The notes below the pieces were generated by a model. The model did not search any database. It had not been told where the DNA came from and saw only the letters and a program-made list of their open reading frames with translations. A stretch of 64,000 nt of DNA, from the NCBI RefSeq assembly GCF_021026335.1, contig NZ_JAJNCY010000002.1, positions 490,401 through 554,400 on the forward strand. Direction: 5' to 3'. This DNA is from Rhizobium sp. C1. GTDB lineage: Bacteria > Pseudomonadota > Alphaproteobacteria > Rhizobiales > Rhizobiaceae. The translations under genes were made by a program, and so were the position numbers. Shown here one piece after another: positions 1-15,239 of the stretch (the stretch's first letter is position 1; each line of letters begins with the position of its first letter).

Positions 1-423
1 CCGGTGTCGATCTGGGGATCAATCCTTCTCAACGCATCCAAATCGCCGGCGGCTCTGAGAACCACGCAGGCCGACATGGATTTCGACGCCAAGGAGGGCA
101 GGGCGCAATTCCTGCTGTCCGAAAAGCGCAGCTGGATTCAATCATCCTCCATGGATGTTGTCAGCCGCCGCACCCTGGCGCTCACGGCGGGCGCCGAAGG
201 CAAGGCCGGTGTCGCGGCATCGCAGACTTTCAGGCTGGAGTTCCCCGATCTCGGAACGGCTCTGGCAACGACGGGAACCGCTGACAGCGGAGCCGGCACT
301 TTTACCAAGATGGTGTCGGTGGAGAAGCAGCTGACCCAGCGCTCGACCGTCACGGCAAGTCTCAGCGAGACTGACCAGCAGGCGAAGGCAAGCCTGCGTT
401 TCGACTATTCGATCAAGTGGTGA
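1..423 (+). CDS. 3' end of an unidentified gene, possibly an outer-membrane protein
   Basis: An open frame enters from the left edge and stops at 421-423, so only the C-terminal 140 residues are visible. Third-position G/C is high in this frame, which supports coding. The tail is rich in alternating polar and hydrophobic residues, and the last residues (ASLRFDYSIKW) end in an aromatic residue. That pattern is typical of the last strand of outer-membrane beta-barrels, but it is only suggestive. I do not recognise the family. The end overlaps the 3' end of the convergent pentapeptide-repeat gene by 11 bp. Confidence 0.5.
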   Translation, partial: PVSIWGSILLNASKSPAALRTTQADMDFDAKEGRAQFLLSEKRSWIQSSSMDVVSRRTLALTAGAEGKAGVAASQTFRLEFPDLGTALATTGTADSGAGTFTKMVSVEKQLTQRSTVTASLSETDQQAKASLRFDYSIKW

Positions 424-766
424 CCTTGGAGGCGTCGGTGATGCGTTCGTTGAGCGCGATCAGCTCGCTCACCAGATGACCGTTGATCCGCAGGCCTTCG
501 ATCTTGGCGGAGCGGATATCGACATTGGAGAGGTTCACATTCTCCAGCCGCGACGCGGACAGATCGACATCCTGCAGCGTCGCCGCGGTGAGACAGACAT
601 GCCCGAACGTGGCGTTCGACATCATCACATCGGTGAACGCCGCATCGCAGGCGCTGGCATTCACCACCGAAGCCTTGTCGAGATTGACGTTATAGAATTC
701 GGAGCTTTCCAGATCGACATCGTCGAAGCGCGATTGCGCGATCATCTGGTCGCGGAACTGAACCAT
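413..766 (-). CDS. Pentapeptide-repeat-like protein
   Basis: 117 aa. Much of the chain falls into five-residue steps with a central hydrophobic residue (segments such as VDLESSEFYNVNL and LQDVDLSASRLENVNLSNV), the A(D/N)LXX pattern that forms a right-handed quadrilateral beta-helix. The start is ATG at 764-766, preceded on its strand by GGAGG with good spacing. The family has no single function; some members mimic DNA and protect gyrase, others are structural. Nothing here distinguishes these. It is convergent with, and overlaps by 11 bp, the partial gene at the window edge. Confidence 0.75.
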   Translation of the reverse strand: MVQFRDQMIAQSRFDDVDLESSEFYNVNLDKASVVNASACDAAFTDVMMSNATFGHVCLTAATLQDVDLSASRLENVNLSNVDIRSAKIEGLRINGHLVSELIALNERITDASKVTT

Positions 767-780
767 GGCTATCCTCCCAA

Positions 781-850
781 AAGCATGTCGCGCAAAAGTG
801 CGCAGCGGTTTTGCTGTTACGATATGCGGAAAACCAACGAGCGAACGCGC
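781..850. repeat. Palindromic intergenic repeat, copy 1
   Basis: This 70-bp segment is closely similar to 48833-48900. Both have arms of the form GCATGTCG and CGACATGC around a shared core (gcagcgg...ttgc), followed by an aacgaaagcgc-like tail. In this copy the right arm (820-827) has one mismatch. Both copies lie in non-coding DNA. I recall similar elements scattered in Rhizobiaceae intergenic regions, but copy number cannot be judged from this window. Confidence 0.6.
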
Positions 851-1082
851 AATCTTCTCTCTGAAAGGTCGTAATGTGCTTTCGCTTCAACTCGACTGCA
901 CTGACGCAAATCATGAAAGATGAGTGTATCACCGTCCGGCGACCTTTGGCAAAGCCGGGTCTGGCCGCAGGGGTGGGGAATAAAATCTGCGCAAGTGCCG
1001 AAAGGCGCTTGTCATTCGCACCCAACTTGAATATGAACGCGCTCGTTCGGGACGCGGCCAGCGTTTCTTGGCGAGCCTTTGT

Positions 1083-1158
<76 letters not shown>

Positions 1159-1221
1159 TTGGTCAAGCAAGGCGATATCGCCCGCTCCGTGCATAACCGC
1201 AAAACAAATGTCGTATTGCTC

Positions 1222-1250
1222 TTGTATTAAAGAGATTCGCCGTTTATGTA
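1222..1250 (+). promoter_or_regulatory. Candidate sigma-70-type promoter for secE-nusG
   Basis: TTGTAT at 1222-1227 and TATGTA at 1245-1250 are separated by 17 bp, between tRNA-Trp and secE. The match to consensus is moderate, and co-transcription from the tRNA promoter is equally possible. Confidence 0.3.
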
Positions 1251-1320
1251 GCGGGAAAACAGACACGCGGCGCGTCGGGCTGGACGAACAGCTTTACGCG
1301 CCTTAATGGCGTAGGCATCA

Positions 1321-1521
1321 ATGGCATCGAAGATGAACCCCTTTACGTTTTTGCAGCAGGTTCGCGCGGAAACGATGAAAGTCACATGGCCCAGCCAGCG
1401 CGAGACGGTGATCTCGACGCTGATGGTTTTCGCCATGGCCTTCTTCGCGGCTGCGTTCTTCTTTGGCGCAGACCAGCTTTTCGGCCTTCTGATCAGCCTC
1501 GTGCTGAACGTCGGCAAGTAA
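1321..1521 (+). CDS. secE: Preprotein translocase subunit SecE
   Basis: 66 aa, the short form usual outside Enterobacteria. SecE clamps SecY in the inner-membrane SecYEG channel. The N-terminal amphipathic part contains the conserved KVTWPSQRET segment, followed by one transmembrane helix (about residues 33-60). The ATG at 1321 has a weak AGG upstream; the ATG at 1333 is an alternative. nusG begins 16 bp after the stop, the standard secE-nusG pair. Confidence 0.96.
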   Translation: MASKMNPFTFLQQVRAETMKVTWPSQRETVISTLMVFAMAFFAAAFFFGADQLFGLLISLVLNVGK

Positions 1522-1537
1522 ATAGGCGGAGATGAAG

Positions 1538-2068
1538 ATGGCTGCACGCTGGTATATTGTCCACGCTTATTCGAATTTCGAAAAGAAGGTTGCCGAGGAC
1601 ATCGAGAACAAGGCTCGTCAGAAGGGTCTTGATCATCTGTTCGAGAAGATCCTTGTGCCCACCGAAAAGGTTGTTGAAGTCCGCCGTGGCCGCAAGGTCG
1701 ACAGCGAGCGCAAGTTCTTCCCGGGCTATGTCCTGGTGCGCGCCAACCTGACGGATGAAGCCTTCCACCTGATCAAGAACACGCCGAAGGTCACCGGGTT
1801 CCTCGGTTCCGACTCGAAGCCGGTTCCGATCCCGGACAGCGAAGCCGACCGCATCCTCAACCAGGTGCAGGATGGCGTCGAGCGTCCGAAGCCCTCCGTA
1901 TCCTTCGAGATCGGTGAGCAGGTTCGCGTTTCCGATGGTCCGTTTGCCTCGTTCAACGGGACGGTTCAGGATGTCGATGAAGAGCGTTCGCGCCTCAAGG
2001 TCGAAGTTTCGATCTTCGGCCGCGCCACGCCGGTCGAACTGGAATACGCCCAGGTCGAGAAGCTTTAA
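1538..2068 (+). CDS. nusG: Transcription termination/antitermination factor NusG
   Basis: 176 aa. NusG binds RNA polymerase through its N-terminal NGN domain (starting WYIVHAYSNFEKKV), suppresses pausing, and links polymerase to Rho or ribosomal protein S10 through its C-terminal KOW domain (around SDGPFASFNGTV). Two ATGs are close together. I chose 1538 because AGGCGGA lies 7 bp upstream of it and would abut the ATG at 1532. The length matches rhizobial NusG. Confidence 0.97.
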   Translation: MAARWYIVHAYSNFEKKVAEDIENKARQKGLDHLFEKILVPTEKVVEVRRGRKVDSERKFFPGYVLVRANLTDEAFHLIKNTPKVTGFLGSDSKPVPIPDSEADRILNQVQDGVERPKPSVSFEIGEQVRVSDGPFASFNGTVQDVDEERSRLKVEVSIFGRATPVELEYAQVEKL

Positions 2069-2216
2069 AGTTTTGAACGGGCGCGATCGTCCGTTCGATC
2101 AGCGCGTGGAAGGCGAGGGGCTTTTGCCGGCTCCGCAAGATCGCCGCACCACGCAACCGCAGCCGCCGGCATGGCCGGCATAGCGCTCCGCAAGGAGCAT
2201 TTGGAAAGGCAGAGAA

Positions 2217-2645
2217 ATGGCTAAGAAAGTTGCAGGCCAGATCAAGCTGCAGGTCCCGGCAGGTTCGGCAAATCCGTCCCCGCCGATCGGTCCGGCACTC
2301 GGTCAGCGTGGCGTGAACATCATGGAATTCTGCAAGGCGTTCAACGCTGCCACGCAGGAAATGGAAAAGGGTATGCCGATTCCGGTCGTCATCACCTATT
2401 ACCAGGACAAGTCCTTCACCTTCGCGATGAAGAAGCCCCCGGTCTCCTACTTCCTCAAGAAGGAAGCGAAGATCAAGTCGGGTTCCAAGACTCCGGGCAA
2501 GGCTTCCGCCGGTTCGATCTCGCGTGACCAGATCCGCACGATCGCTGAAGCCAAGATGAAGGATCTCAACGCCGCCGATATCGAAGGCGCGATGGCCATG
2601 GTCGAGGGCTCTGCCCGTTCGATGGGCCTCCAGGTAGAGGGTTGA
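2217..2645 (+). CDS. rplK: 50S ribosomal protein L11
   Basis: 142 aa. L11 binds the GTPase-associated centre of 23S rRNA and is needed for factor binding and the stringent response. The N-terminal domain shows the conserved proline-rich segment ([18 protein letters not shown]) and the C-terminal RNA-binding domain follows. rplA starts 5 bp after the stop, so the two form a standard rplKA unit. About 150 bp separate it from nusG. Confidence 0.98.
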   Translation: MAKKVAGQIKLQVPAGSANPSPPIGPALGQRGVNIMEFCKAFNAATQEMEKGMPIPVVITYYQDKSFTFAMKKPPVSYFLKKEAKIKSGSKTPGKASAGSISRDQIRTIAEAKMKDLNAADIEGAMAMVEGSARSMGLQVEG

Positions 2646-2650
2646 TCGAT

Positions 2651-3346
2651 ATGGCTAAGCTCGCAAAGCGCGTTCAGAAGACCCGCGAAGGTGTTGATCC
2701 GAACAAGATGTACGGTCTTTCCGAAGCCATTTCGATGGTCAAGGAACGTGCCGTCGCCAAGTTCGACGAAACCGTTGAAATCGCCATGAACCTCGGCGTT
2801 GACCCGCGTCACGCAGACCAGATGGTCCGCGGCGTCGTCAACCTGCCGAACGGCACGGGCCGTACGGTTCGTGTTGCCGTGTTCGCACGCGGCGCCAAGG
2901 CTGACGAAGCCAAGGCTGCAGGCGCAGACATCGTCGGCGCTGAAGACCTCGTTGAAATCGTCCAGGGCGGCAAGATCGAATTCGATCGCTGCATCGCCAC
3001 CCCGGACATGATGCCGCTCGTCGGCCGCCTCGGTAAGGTTCTCGGCCCGCGCGGCATGATGCCGAACCCGAAGGTTGGCACCGTGACCATGGACGTGAAG
3101 TCTGCAGTTGAAGCCTCCAAGGGCGGCGCTGTTGAATTCCGCGTCGAAAAGGCCGGTATCATCCACGGCGCAGTCGGCAAGGCTTCCTTCGATGCGAAGA
3201 AGCTCGAAGAAAACATCAAGGCATTCGCCGACGCCGTCATCAAGGCGAAGCCGGCTGGCGCCAAGGGCAACTACGTCAAGAAGGTCGCGATCTCCTCGAC
3301 GATGGGCCCCGGCGTAAAGGTCGAAATCTCGTCGGTCACGGCTTGA
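2651..3346 (+). CDS. rplA: 50S ribosomal protein L1
   Basis: 231 aa. L1 forms the mobile L1 stalk at the ribosomal E site and in many bacteria represses the rplKA mRNA. The conserved [17 protein letters not shown] segment is present. The ATG at 2651 is preferred over the TTG at 2642, because AGAGGG ends directly against the TTG but is 9 bp from the ATG. Confidence 0.98.
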   Translation: MAKLAKRVQKTREGVDPNKMYGLSEAISMVKERAVAKFDETVEIAMNLGVDPRHADQMVRGVVNLPNGTGRTVRVAVFARGAKADEAKAAGADIVGAEDLVEIVQGGKIEFDRCIATPDMMPLVGRLGKVLGPRGMMPNPKVGTVTMDVKSAVEASKGGAVEFRVEKAGIIHGAVGKASFDAKKLEENIKAFADAVIKAKPAGAKGNYVKKVAISSTMGPGVKVEISSVTA

Positions 3347-3679
3347 TTTGAAGTTTGAGCCTTCTGAGAAGAAGGCTTTGAAAAGTTTCCGGCCTCACTG
3401 AGGGGCCGGAATTTCCGGGGTCAAACCCGGAATTCCTGTCCGAGATTGCAGGTGGGCAACCTTAATCCACCAGGCCTGCATGAGACGGGTAAGAACGGAT
3501 TTTCCCGCTGGATGGCGGCATTGTCCGGTTCGAACCTCGGTTGCCTTGTGTTCCGGTTTTCCGGGCGCGAGGGGACAGGATCCTCGAGCGTTGCTTGAAG
3601 GATCTACAGGATCCTTGAGCGACAAAAGGTAACCGGCCGTAAACCCGAGTTCTCGGGAGCGGCCAACTGGAGATAGGCA
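3347..3679 (+). promoter_or_regulatory. rplJ leader region (L10 leader)
   Basis: This 333-bp non-coding stretch between rplA and rplJ is rich in secondary structure: AGCCTTC/GAAGGCT (3358-3364/3371-3377), TTCCGGCC/GGCCGGAA (3387-3394/3404-3411), TTCCGGG/CCCGGAA (3413-3419/3426-3432), and near rplJ a nested GGCCG...CGGCC stem (3635-3639/3660-3664) around CCCGAG/CTCGGG. Its place is where the L10(L12)4 complex represses its own mRNA in other bacteria. The role here is inferred. It probably also holds the rplJL promoter. Confidence 0.55.
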
Positions 3680-4198
3680 GTGGAAAGAGCGGAAAAACGC
3701 GAATTCGTCACGGAACTGAACGAAGTCTTCAAGGCTTCGGGCTCGGTTGTCGTGGCCCACTACGCCGGTGTTACGGTTGCGCAAATGAACGATTTTCGTT
3801 CGAAGATGCGCGCAGCTGGCGGCACCGTCAAAGTCGCGAAGAACCGCCTGGCCAAGATCGCTCTTCAGGGTACGCAGTCGGAAACGATGACGGATCTTTT
3901 CAAGGGGCAGACGCTGATCGCGTATGCCGCTGATCCGATCACGGCTCCGAAGGTAGTCATGGACTACGCCAAGACCAACGACAAGCTCGTTATCCTTGGT
4001 GGTTCCATGGGCTCGACCGCGCTCAACGCGGACGGTGTGAAGTCGCTTGCGACCCTCCCGTCTCTCGACGAGCTGCGCGCAAAGCTCCTGGGCATGATCC
4101 AGACGCCCGCAACGCGCATCGCAGGTGTGGTTCAGGCTCCGGCCGGCCAGCTTGCTCGCGTGTTTGCTGCGTATGCCAAGAAGGACGAAGCCGCATAA
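3680..4198 (+). CDS. rplJ: 50S ribosomal protein L10
   Basis: 172 aa with a GTG start, preceded by GGAG (ctggagataggca). L10 anchors L7/L12 dimers on the ribosomal stalk; the N-terminal half binds 23S rRNA (around [12 protein letters not shown]) and the C-terminal helix holds L12. The length matches rhizobial L10. A long structured leader precedes it, consistent with autoregulation. Confidence 0.97.
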   Translation: MERAEKREFVTELNEVFKASGSVVVAHYAGVTVAQMNDFRSKMRAAGGTVKVAKNRLAKIALQGTQSETMTDLFKGQTLIAYAADPITAPKVVMDYAKTNDKLVILGGSMGSTALNADGVKSLATLPSLDELRAKLLGMIQTPATRIAGVVQAPAGQLARVFAAYAKKDEAA

Positions 4199-4256
4199 GG
4201 CGGTTTTTTGCTGCATTTAACCAAACAGTTCGAACCGAACAAAAGGAAGTAAGAAA

Positions 4257-4637
<381 letters not shown>

Positions 4638-4644
4638 TATGCGC

Positions 4645-4677
4645 TTCGGGGAAGGGCGGTTTCCGCCTTTCCCCGAA
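4645..4677 (+). terminator. Hairpin 1 in the rplL-rpoB spacer (attenuator or RNase III site)
   Basis: A 15-bp stem, 4645-4659 against 4663-4677, with one G-T pair and a 3-nt loop. There is no good T-tract after it, so it may act as an attenuator or processing site rather than a full terminator. Confidence 0.6.
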
Positions 4678-4699
4678 CGTTTCCGATCTGGAACTTTTT

Positions 4700-4727
4700 A
4701 CCCAAAAGCCCCGCCGGGCTTTTGGGT
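4700..4727 (+). terminator. Hairpin 2 in the rplL-rpoB spacer
   Basis: A perfect 12-bp stem, ACCCAAAAGCCC (4700-4711) against GGGCTTTTGGGT (4716-4727), with a 4-nt loop. With hairpin 1 it suggests partial termination or RNA processing that lowers rpoBC expression relative to rplJL, as known in E. coli. Confidence 0.6.
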
Positions 4728-4889
4728 AATGGGTTCTTCAAGAGGATGGTTCGAAAGCTAGGCATCCGGCAATCCGGCCAGATGGCTTAATTCTTCGAAC
4801 GAGTTTGATTGAACCTATATCGACGGAGCCACCTGGCCAGTGTTTTCCGTCCGTTGCAGGCCCGGATGCAAAATTTTGAAGGAGCGACG

Positions 4890-7800
4890 ATGGCTCAGAC
4901 CCTTTCGTTCAATGGTCGTAGGCGCGTACGCAAGTTTTTTGGTAAAATCCCCGAAGTCGCAGAAATGCCGAACCTCATCGAGGTTCAGAAGGCGTCCTAC
5001 GACCAGTTTCTGATGGTTGAAGAACCCGCGGGCGGCCGCCCGGACGAGGGTCTTCAGTCCGTATTCAAGTCTGTATTCCCGATCACCGATTTCTCCGGCG
5101 CCTCCATGCTGGAATTCGTCTCGTACGAATTCGAGCCGCCGAAGTTCGACGTCGACGAATGCCGTCAGCGCGACCTGACCTATGCGGCGCCGCTCAAGGT
5201 GACGCTACGCCTCATCGTGTTCGATATTGACGAGGACACGGGCGCCAAGTCCATCAAGGACATCAAGGAGCAGAACGTCTACATGGGCGACATGCCGCTC
5301 ATGACCGACAACGCGACCTTCATCGTCAACGGCACCGAGCGCGTCATCGTCTCGCAGATGCACCGTTCGCCGGGCGTGTTCTTCGACCACGACAAGGGCA
5401 AGTCGCACTCCTCCGGCAAGCTGCTGTTTGCCGCCCGCGTCATCCCGTATCGCGGTTCCTGGCTTGACATCGAGTTCGACGCCAAGGACATCGTCCATGC
5501 GCGTATCGACCGCCGCCGCAAGCTGCCCGTAACCTCGCTCCTGATGGCGCTTGGCATGGATGGCGAAGAAATCCTGTCGACTTTCTACAACAAGGTCCAG
5601 TATCAGCGCGACGGCCAGGGCTGGCGCATCCCGTTCCAGCCGGAAGCGCTCAAGGGCGCCAAGGTTACGAGCGACATGGTTGACGCCGATACAGGCGAAG
5701 TCGTTGTGGAAGCCGGCAAGAAGCTGACCCCGCGTCTGCTCCGCCAGCTGTCCGAAAAGGGCCTCAAGGCCCTCAAGGCTTCCGACGAAGACCTGTATGG
5801 TGCATACCTCGCCGAAGACCTGGTCAACATGCAGACGGGTGAGATCTTCCTCGAAGCCGGCGACGAGCTGGATGAGAAGACGCTGCGCGTCGTGCTGGAA
5901 GCCGGTTTCGACGAGCTGCCGATCCTCGACATCGACCACATCAACGTCGGTGCCTACATCCGCAACACGCTGGCCGTCGACAAGAACGAGTCGCGCCAGG
6001 ATGCGCTGTTCGACATCTACCGCGTCATGCGTCCGGGCGAGCCGCCGACCATGGAATCGGCCGAGGCCATGTTCCAGTCGCTGTTCTTCGATGCCGAGCG
6101 CTACGACCTGTCGGCCGTTGGTCGCGTCAAGATGAACATGCGTCTCGACCTCGACGTCGCCGACACGGTTCGCGTTCTGCGCAAGGAAGACATCGTTGCC
6201 GTCGTCAAGATGCTCGTTGAACTCCGCGACGGTCGCGGCGAAATCGACGATATCGACAACCTCGGCAACCGTCGTGTCCGCTCCGTCGGCGAACTGATGG
6301 AAAACCAGTACCGTCTCGGCCTGCTCCGCATGGAGCGCGCGATCAAGGAACGCATGTCCTCGATCGAAATCGACACGGTCATGCCGCAGGACCTCATCAA
6401 CGCCAAGCCGGCCGCCGCAGCTGTCCGCGAATTCTTCGGCTCCTCGCAGCTGTCGCAGTTCATGGACCAGGTGAACCCGCTTTCGGAAATCACCCACAAG
6501 CGCCGTCTTTCGGCTCTTGGCCCGGGTGGTCTGACCCGCGAGCGCGCCGGCTTCGAAGTCCGCGACGTTCATCCGACGCACTATGGCCGTATCTGCCCGA
6601 TCGAAACGCCGGAAGGCCCGAACATCGGTCTGATCAACTCGCTGGCCACGTTTGCCCGCGTCAACAAGTACGGCTTCATCGAAAGCCCGTACCGCAAGAT
6701 CGTTGACGGCAAGGTGACGAACGACGTGATCTACCTCTCCGCCATGGAAGAGGCCAAGTATTACGTTGCTCAGGCCAACGCGATCCTCGACGCCGACGGC
6801 GCGTTCTCGGAAGAGTTCGTGGTCTGCCGTCACGCCGGTGACGTTATGCTCGCTCCGCGCGACACCATCAACCTGATGGACGTTTCGCCCAAGCAGCTCG
6901 TCTCGGTCGCTGCGGCTCTGATCCCGTTCCTCGAAAACGACGACGCCAACCGCGCTCTCATGGGCTCGAACATGCAGCGTCAGGCCGTGCCGCTTCTGCG
7001 CGCCGAAGCCCCGTTCGTCGGCACCGGCATGGAGCCGGTCGTGGCCCGCGACTCCGGCGCTGCTATTGCAGCCCGTCGTGGCGGCGTGGTCGACCAGGTG
7101 GACGCAACGCGTATCGTTATCCGCGCTACCGAAGACCTCGATCCGTCGAAGTCTGGCGTCGATATCTATCGCCTGCAGAAGTTCCAGCGCTCCAACCAGA
7201 ACACCTGCGTCAACCAGCGTCCGCTGGTCACCGTCGGTGACGTTCTGAACAAGGGTGACATCATTGCCGACGGTCCGTCCACGGACCTGGGCGATCTGGC
7301 GCTCGGCCGCAACGCGCTCGTCGCGTTCATGCCCTGGAACGGCTATAACTACGAAGACTCGATCCTGATGTCTGAACGCATCGTCGCCGACGACGTGTTC
7401 ACGTCCATCCACATCGAAGAATTCGAAGTCATGGCCCGTGACACGAAGCTCGGTCCGGAAGAAATCACGCGTGATATCCCGAACGTCTCCGAAGAGGCTC
7501 TGAAGAACCTCGACGAAGCCGGTATCGTCTATATCGGCGCTGACGTTCAGCCGGGCGACATCCTGGTCGGCAAGATCACCCCGAAGGGCGAAAGCCCGAT
7601 GACGCCGGAAGAAAAGCTTCTGCGCGCCATCTTCGGTGAAAAGGCTTCCGACGTTCGCGACACCTCCATGCGCATGCCTCCGGGCACGTTTGGTACCATC
7701 GTTGAAGTTCGCGTTTTCAACCGCCACGGCGTTGAAAAGGACGAGCGTGCGATGGCCATCGAGCGCGAGGAAATCGAGCGTCTCGCCAAGGACCGCGACG

Positions 7801-9026
7801 ACGAACAGGCAATCCTCGACCGTAACGTCTACGGCCGTCTGATCGACATGCTGCGCGGTCACACCGCAGTTGCCGGTCCGAAGGGCTTCAAGAAGGGCAC
7901 CGAACTTTCCAACGGAACGATCTCGGAATATCCGCGTTCGCAGTGGTGGATGTTCGCTGTCGAAGACGAGAAGGTTCAGGGCGAAATCGAAGCGCTCCGT
8001 GGCCAGTACGACGAATCCAAGTCGCGCCTTGAACAGCGCTTCATGGACAAGGTCGAAAAGGTCCAGCGCGGCGACGAAATGCCCCCGGGCGTCATGAAGA
8101 TGGTCAAGGTCTTCGTCGCTGTGAAGCGCAAGATCCAGCCGGGCGACAAGATGGCCGGCCGTCACGGCAACAAGGGTGTGGTTTCGCGCATCCTGCCGAT
8201 CGAGGACATGCCGTTCCTTGAAGACGGTACGCATGTTGACATCTGCTTGAACCCGCTGGGCGTGCCTTCGCGCATGAACGTCGGCCAGATCCTCGAAACG
8301 CACCTTGCCTGGGCTTGCGCCGGCATGGGCAAGAAGATCGGTCAGTTGCTGGACGACTATCGCAAGACGATGGACATCAGCAACCTGAAGAACGAGCTGA
8401 CGACGGTTTACGCCAGTGACGCCAAGGACGAGGTCTCGAACTTCGACGATGACGCCCTGGTCAAGCTTGCCGAACAGTCCCGCAAGGGCGTTTCGATCGC
8501 AACGCCGGTCTTCGACGGTGCGCATGAGCCGGATATCGCCAGCATGCTGGAACGCGCAGGTCTCGATGCATCGGGCCAGTCGGTTCTCTATGACGGTCGT
8601 ACGGGTGAGCCCTTCGACCGCAAGGTGACCGTCGGCTACATGTACATGATCAAGCTGAACCACCTTGTCGACGACAAGATCCACGCTCGCTCGATCGGCC
8701 CTTACTCGCTCGTGACCCAGCAGCCGCTGGGTGGCAAGGCGCAGTTCGGCGGTCAGCGCTTCGGGGAAATGGAAGTCTGGGCGCTCGAAGCTTACGGCGC
8801 AGCCTACACGCTGCAGGAAATGCTCACCGTCAAGTCGGACGACGTGGCGGGCCGCACCAAGGTCTACGAAGCCATTGTTCGTGGCGATGATACGTTCGAA
8901 GCCGGTATTCCGGAATCGTTCAACGTTCTCGTCAAGGAAATGCGCTCTCTGGGTCTGTCGGTCGAACTGGAAAACACCAAGATCGATCCGAACGCGCCCG
9001 ACCAGCTTCCCGACGCTGCGGAATAA
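4890..9026 (+). CDS. rpoB: DNA-directed RNA polymerase subunit beta
   Basis: 1378 aa, the usual rhizobial length. RpoB forms one half of the polymerase clamp and part of the active centre. The start is ATG at 4890 with AAGGAG upstream; the frame is open further upstream but lacks a ribosome site. The rifampicin-binding region (about residues 510-545, with [20 protein letters not shown] then [10 protein letters not shown]) has the ordinary wild-type residues, so no target-based rifampicin resistance is predicted. The C-terminal [20 protein letters not shown] segment is intact. rpoC follows after 179 bp. Confidence 0.99.
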   Translation: MAQTLSFNGRRRVRKFFGKIPEVAEMPNLIEVQKASYDQFLMVEEPAGGRPDEGLQSVFKSVFPITDFSGASMLEFVSYEFEPPKFDVDECRQRDLTYAAPLKVTLRLIVFDIDEDTGAKSIKDIKEQNVYMGDMPLMTDNATFIVNGTERVIVSQMHRSPGVFFDHDKGKSHSSGKLLFAARVIPYRGSWLDIEFDAKDIVHARIDRRRKLPVTSLLMALGMDGEEILSTFYNKVQYQRDGQGWRIPFQPEALKGAKVTSDMVDADTGEVVVEAGKKLTPRLLRQLSEKGLKALKASDEDLYGAYLAEDLVNMQTGEIFLEAGDELDEKTLRVVLEAGFDELPILDIDHINVGAYIRNTLAVDKNESRQDALFDIYRVMRPGEPPTMESAEAMFQSLFFDAERYDLSAVGRVKMNMRLDLDVADTVRVLRKEDIVAVVKMLVELRDGRGEIDDIDNLGNRRVRSVGELMENQYRLGLLRMERAIKERMSSIEIDTVMPQDLINAKPAAAAVREFFGSSQLSQFMDQVNPLSEITHKRRLSALGPGGLTRERAGFEVRDVHPTHYGRICPIETPEGPNIGLINSLATFARVNKYGFIESPYRKIVDGKVTNDVIYLSAMEEAKYYVAQANAILDADGAFSEEFVVCRHAGDVMLAPRDTINLMDVSPKQLVSVAAALIPFLENDDANRALMGSNMQRQAVPLLRAEAPFVGTGMEPVVARDSGAAIAARRGGVVDQVDATRIVIRATEDLDPSKSGVDIYRLQKFQRSNQNTCVNQRPLVTVGDVLNKGDIIADGPSTDLGDLALGRNALVAFMPWNGYNYEDSILMSERIVADDVFTSIHIEEFEVMARDTKLGPEEITRDIPNVSEEALKNLDEAGIVYIGADVQPGDILVGKITPKGESPMTPEEKLLRAIFGEKASDVRDTSMRMPPGTFGTIVEVRVFNRHGVEKDERAMAIEREEIERLAKDRDDEQAILDRNVYGRLIDMLRGHTAVAGPKGFKKGTELSNGTISEYPRSQWWMFAVEDEKVQGEIEALRGQYDESKSRLEQRFMDKVEKVQRGDEMPPGVMKMVKVFVAVKRKIQPGDKMAGRHGNKGVVSRILPIEDMPFLEDGTHVDICLNPLGVPSRMNVGQILETHLAWACAGMGKKIGQLLDDYRKTMDISNLKNELTTVYASDAKDEVSNFDDDALVKLAEQSRKGVSIATPVFDGAHEPDIASMLERAGLDASGQSVLYDGRTGEPFDRKVTVGYMYMIKLNHLVDDKIHARSIGPYSLVTQQPLGGKAQFGGQRFGEMEVWALEAYGAAYTLQEMLTVKSDDVAGRTKVYEAIVRGDDTFEAGIPESFNVLVKEMRSLGLSVELENTKIDPNAPDQLPDAAE

Positions 9027-9205
9027 AATGTGGGTTGCGCGCCGGAAACGGCGCGCAGCTTCTCCAAACCAGGCCGGCAAGGCGGGCGAGGGGATTGTTG
9101 CCGCATTTCGCGGCTATCACGTTTTAAGAGCAACCCGCCGGTTCCCGGGTATTTGACCGGTCGCGGTTGCGAATGGGCCCAAGTTGGCCCGACAAGGAGA
9201 CAGGC

Positions 9206-13417
<4,212 letters not shown>

Positions 13418-13444
13418 GCGGGTCGCGAGACTGAACAATTGAAG

Positions 13445-13470
13445 AGGCCGCCGGATCGCTCCGGCGGCCT
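13445..13470 (+). terminator. rpoC terminator hairpin
   Basis: A perfect 11-bp stem, AGGCCGCCGGA (13445-13455) against TCCGGCGGCCT (13460-13470), with a 4-nt loop, followed by a T-containing but imperfect tail. It lies 28 bp after the rpoC stop. Confidence 0.75.
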
Positions 13471-13524
13471 TTGGTGTTTAAAGAGGTCAGCAGGGCAGGT
13501 GGACGCCTGTCGAGCAGGTGGTGT

Positions 13525-13815
13525 TCAGGCGAACCGAATGATAGCCACTTCGCCTTCCAGCGCGCCCTGAAAGGCCGAGGCATGCGGCTCGTCTTCCGGG
13601 ATTTCCGTCAGCGTTCCAATCTGATCTAGGTCCGCTTCGATAAAGCCCTCGTCAGCGAGTGCATTCAATGCCGTGCGGACGGCGGTATCGTCGTCAGGCG
13701 CTGTCAGCATCACATGGATGTCGACACCTTCGCCTTCCTTGATATAGGCCTTGCCAATGATAATGAAGACAAGCGGCAGGTCGGCGATGTTGTCGTTGTC
13801 CGGGGTCGTGTTCAT
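13525..13815 (-). CDS. Conserved hypothetical protein (96 aa, acidic)
   Basis: 96 aa and strongly acidic. It starts at ATG 13815 behind GAGG with 7-bp spacing. No transmembrane segment, signal peptide or known motif is visible; the middle (PLVFIIIGKAYIKEGEGVDIHV) looks like a beta strand followed by a turn. It is the only minus-strand gene between rpoC and rpsL. I believe similar small proteins occur at this position in other rhizobia, but function is unknown. Confidence 0.7.
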   Translation of the reverse strand: MNTTPDNDNIADLPLVFIIIGKAYIKEGEGVDIHVMLTAPDDDTAVRTALNALADEGFIEADLDQIGTLTEIPEDEPHASAFQGALEGEVAIIRFA

Positions 13816-14308
13816 GAATGGGCCTCGATATTCGGCGTCTTGTCGACCGCCTGCGGGGAAAGAATCGGCGGGATGTGCCCGCGCGAAGGAGTTAAGCGAT
13901 TCTTAAACGGAAGCGGCGCGGAAACATACGGATTTTTGTCGAACGGTAATCAGATTTGCGGTTTCAATCGCTCAAAGGCCCGTGTTGTAGGGCTTTCGGT
14001 GGGGTCAGTCTCAAGAAATTTACGTGGATGGCCTTGACTGTGACCCCTTAAGACAGTAAACGCCACGCCATCAGAGCCGATGTGAGGTTGGCTGTTTCGG
14101 AATGACTCGTTCTGGATGACACCTCAAACAAGGCCCTTATATCGCACGCGAAGCATTGACTGCAGCATGCAAGACGTCGCAAGGCGTCCTCTGCTTTATC
14201 GAGGGCTTTCTCCTTTCTAAAAGGGGAAATAGCCCTGATTTTGCGCATTGATGGGACCCGTGTAAACGCCCGAGAGGGTAACGAGACAAGACTTAAAGGG
14301 ATGGGTAT
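13816..14308. other. Intergenic region upstream of rpsL
   Basis: 493 bp between divergently oriented genes. It should hold the promoter of the str operon (rpsL-rpsG-fusA-tuf) and that of the small minus-strand gene. TTGAC boxes occur near 14034 and 14156, but I could not pair either with a convincing -10 box. No coding signal or strong terminator is seen. Confidence 0.5.
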
Positions 14309-14680
14309 ATGCCTACCGTAAACCAGCTGATCCGCAAGCCACGTCAGGCACAGGTAAAGCGCAACAAGGTTCCCGCTCTGCAGCAGAACCCGCAGAAGCG
14401 CGGCGTTTGCACCCGCGTTTACACGACGACCCCGAAGAAGCCGAACTCGGCTCTGCGTAAGGTCGCCAAGATTCGCCTGACGAACGGCTTCGAAGTCATC
14501 GGCTACATCCCCGGTGAAGGCCATAACCTTCAGGAACACTCCGTCGTGATGATCCGCGGCGGCCGCGTAAAGGACTTGCCGGGTGTGCGTTACCACATCA
14601 TCCGCGGCGTTCTCGATACGCAGGGTGTCAAGAACCGCAAGCAGCGCCGCTCGAAGTACGGCGCCAAGCGTCCGAAGTAA
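14309..14680 (+). CDS. rpsL: 30S ribosomal protein S12
   Basis: 123 aa. S12 sits at the decoding centre. The segment [13 protein letters not shown] carries the lysines that are altered in streptomycin-resistant mutants; here they are wild type, as is the later [13 protein letters not shown] loop. It is first gene of the str operon, followed by rpsG after 64 bp. Confidence 0.98.
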   Translation: MPTVNQLIRKPRQAQVKRNKVPALQQNPQKRGVCTRVYTTTPKKPNSALRKVAKIRLTNGFEVIGYIPGEGHNLQEHSVVMIRGGRVKDLPGVRYHIIRGVLDTQGVKNRKQRRSKYGAKRPK

Positions 14681-14732
14681 GAATTCCATGGGTCGGCGGG
14701 CTAGTCCCGCCATCGGCCGTTAAAACAGTTGA

Positions 14733-15215
<483 letters not shown>

Positions 15216-15239
15216 TCTCGACAAGGAAGGCAGACCACC

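Noticed and set aside
5205..9080. Very long minus-strand open frame opposite rpoB, and similar long antisense frames opposite rpoC, fusA, tuf, rplR-rplN and rpoA
   Set aside because: They mirror strongly G/C-biased genes and read as His/Asp/Val/Arg-rich low-information proteins with no domains or ribosome sites. They are by-products of codon bias on the real strand.
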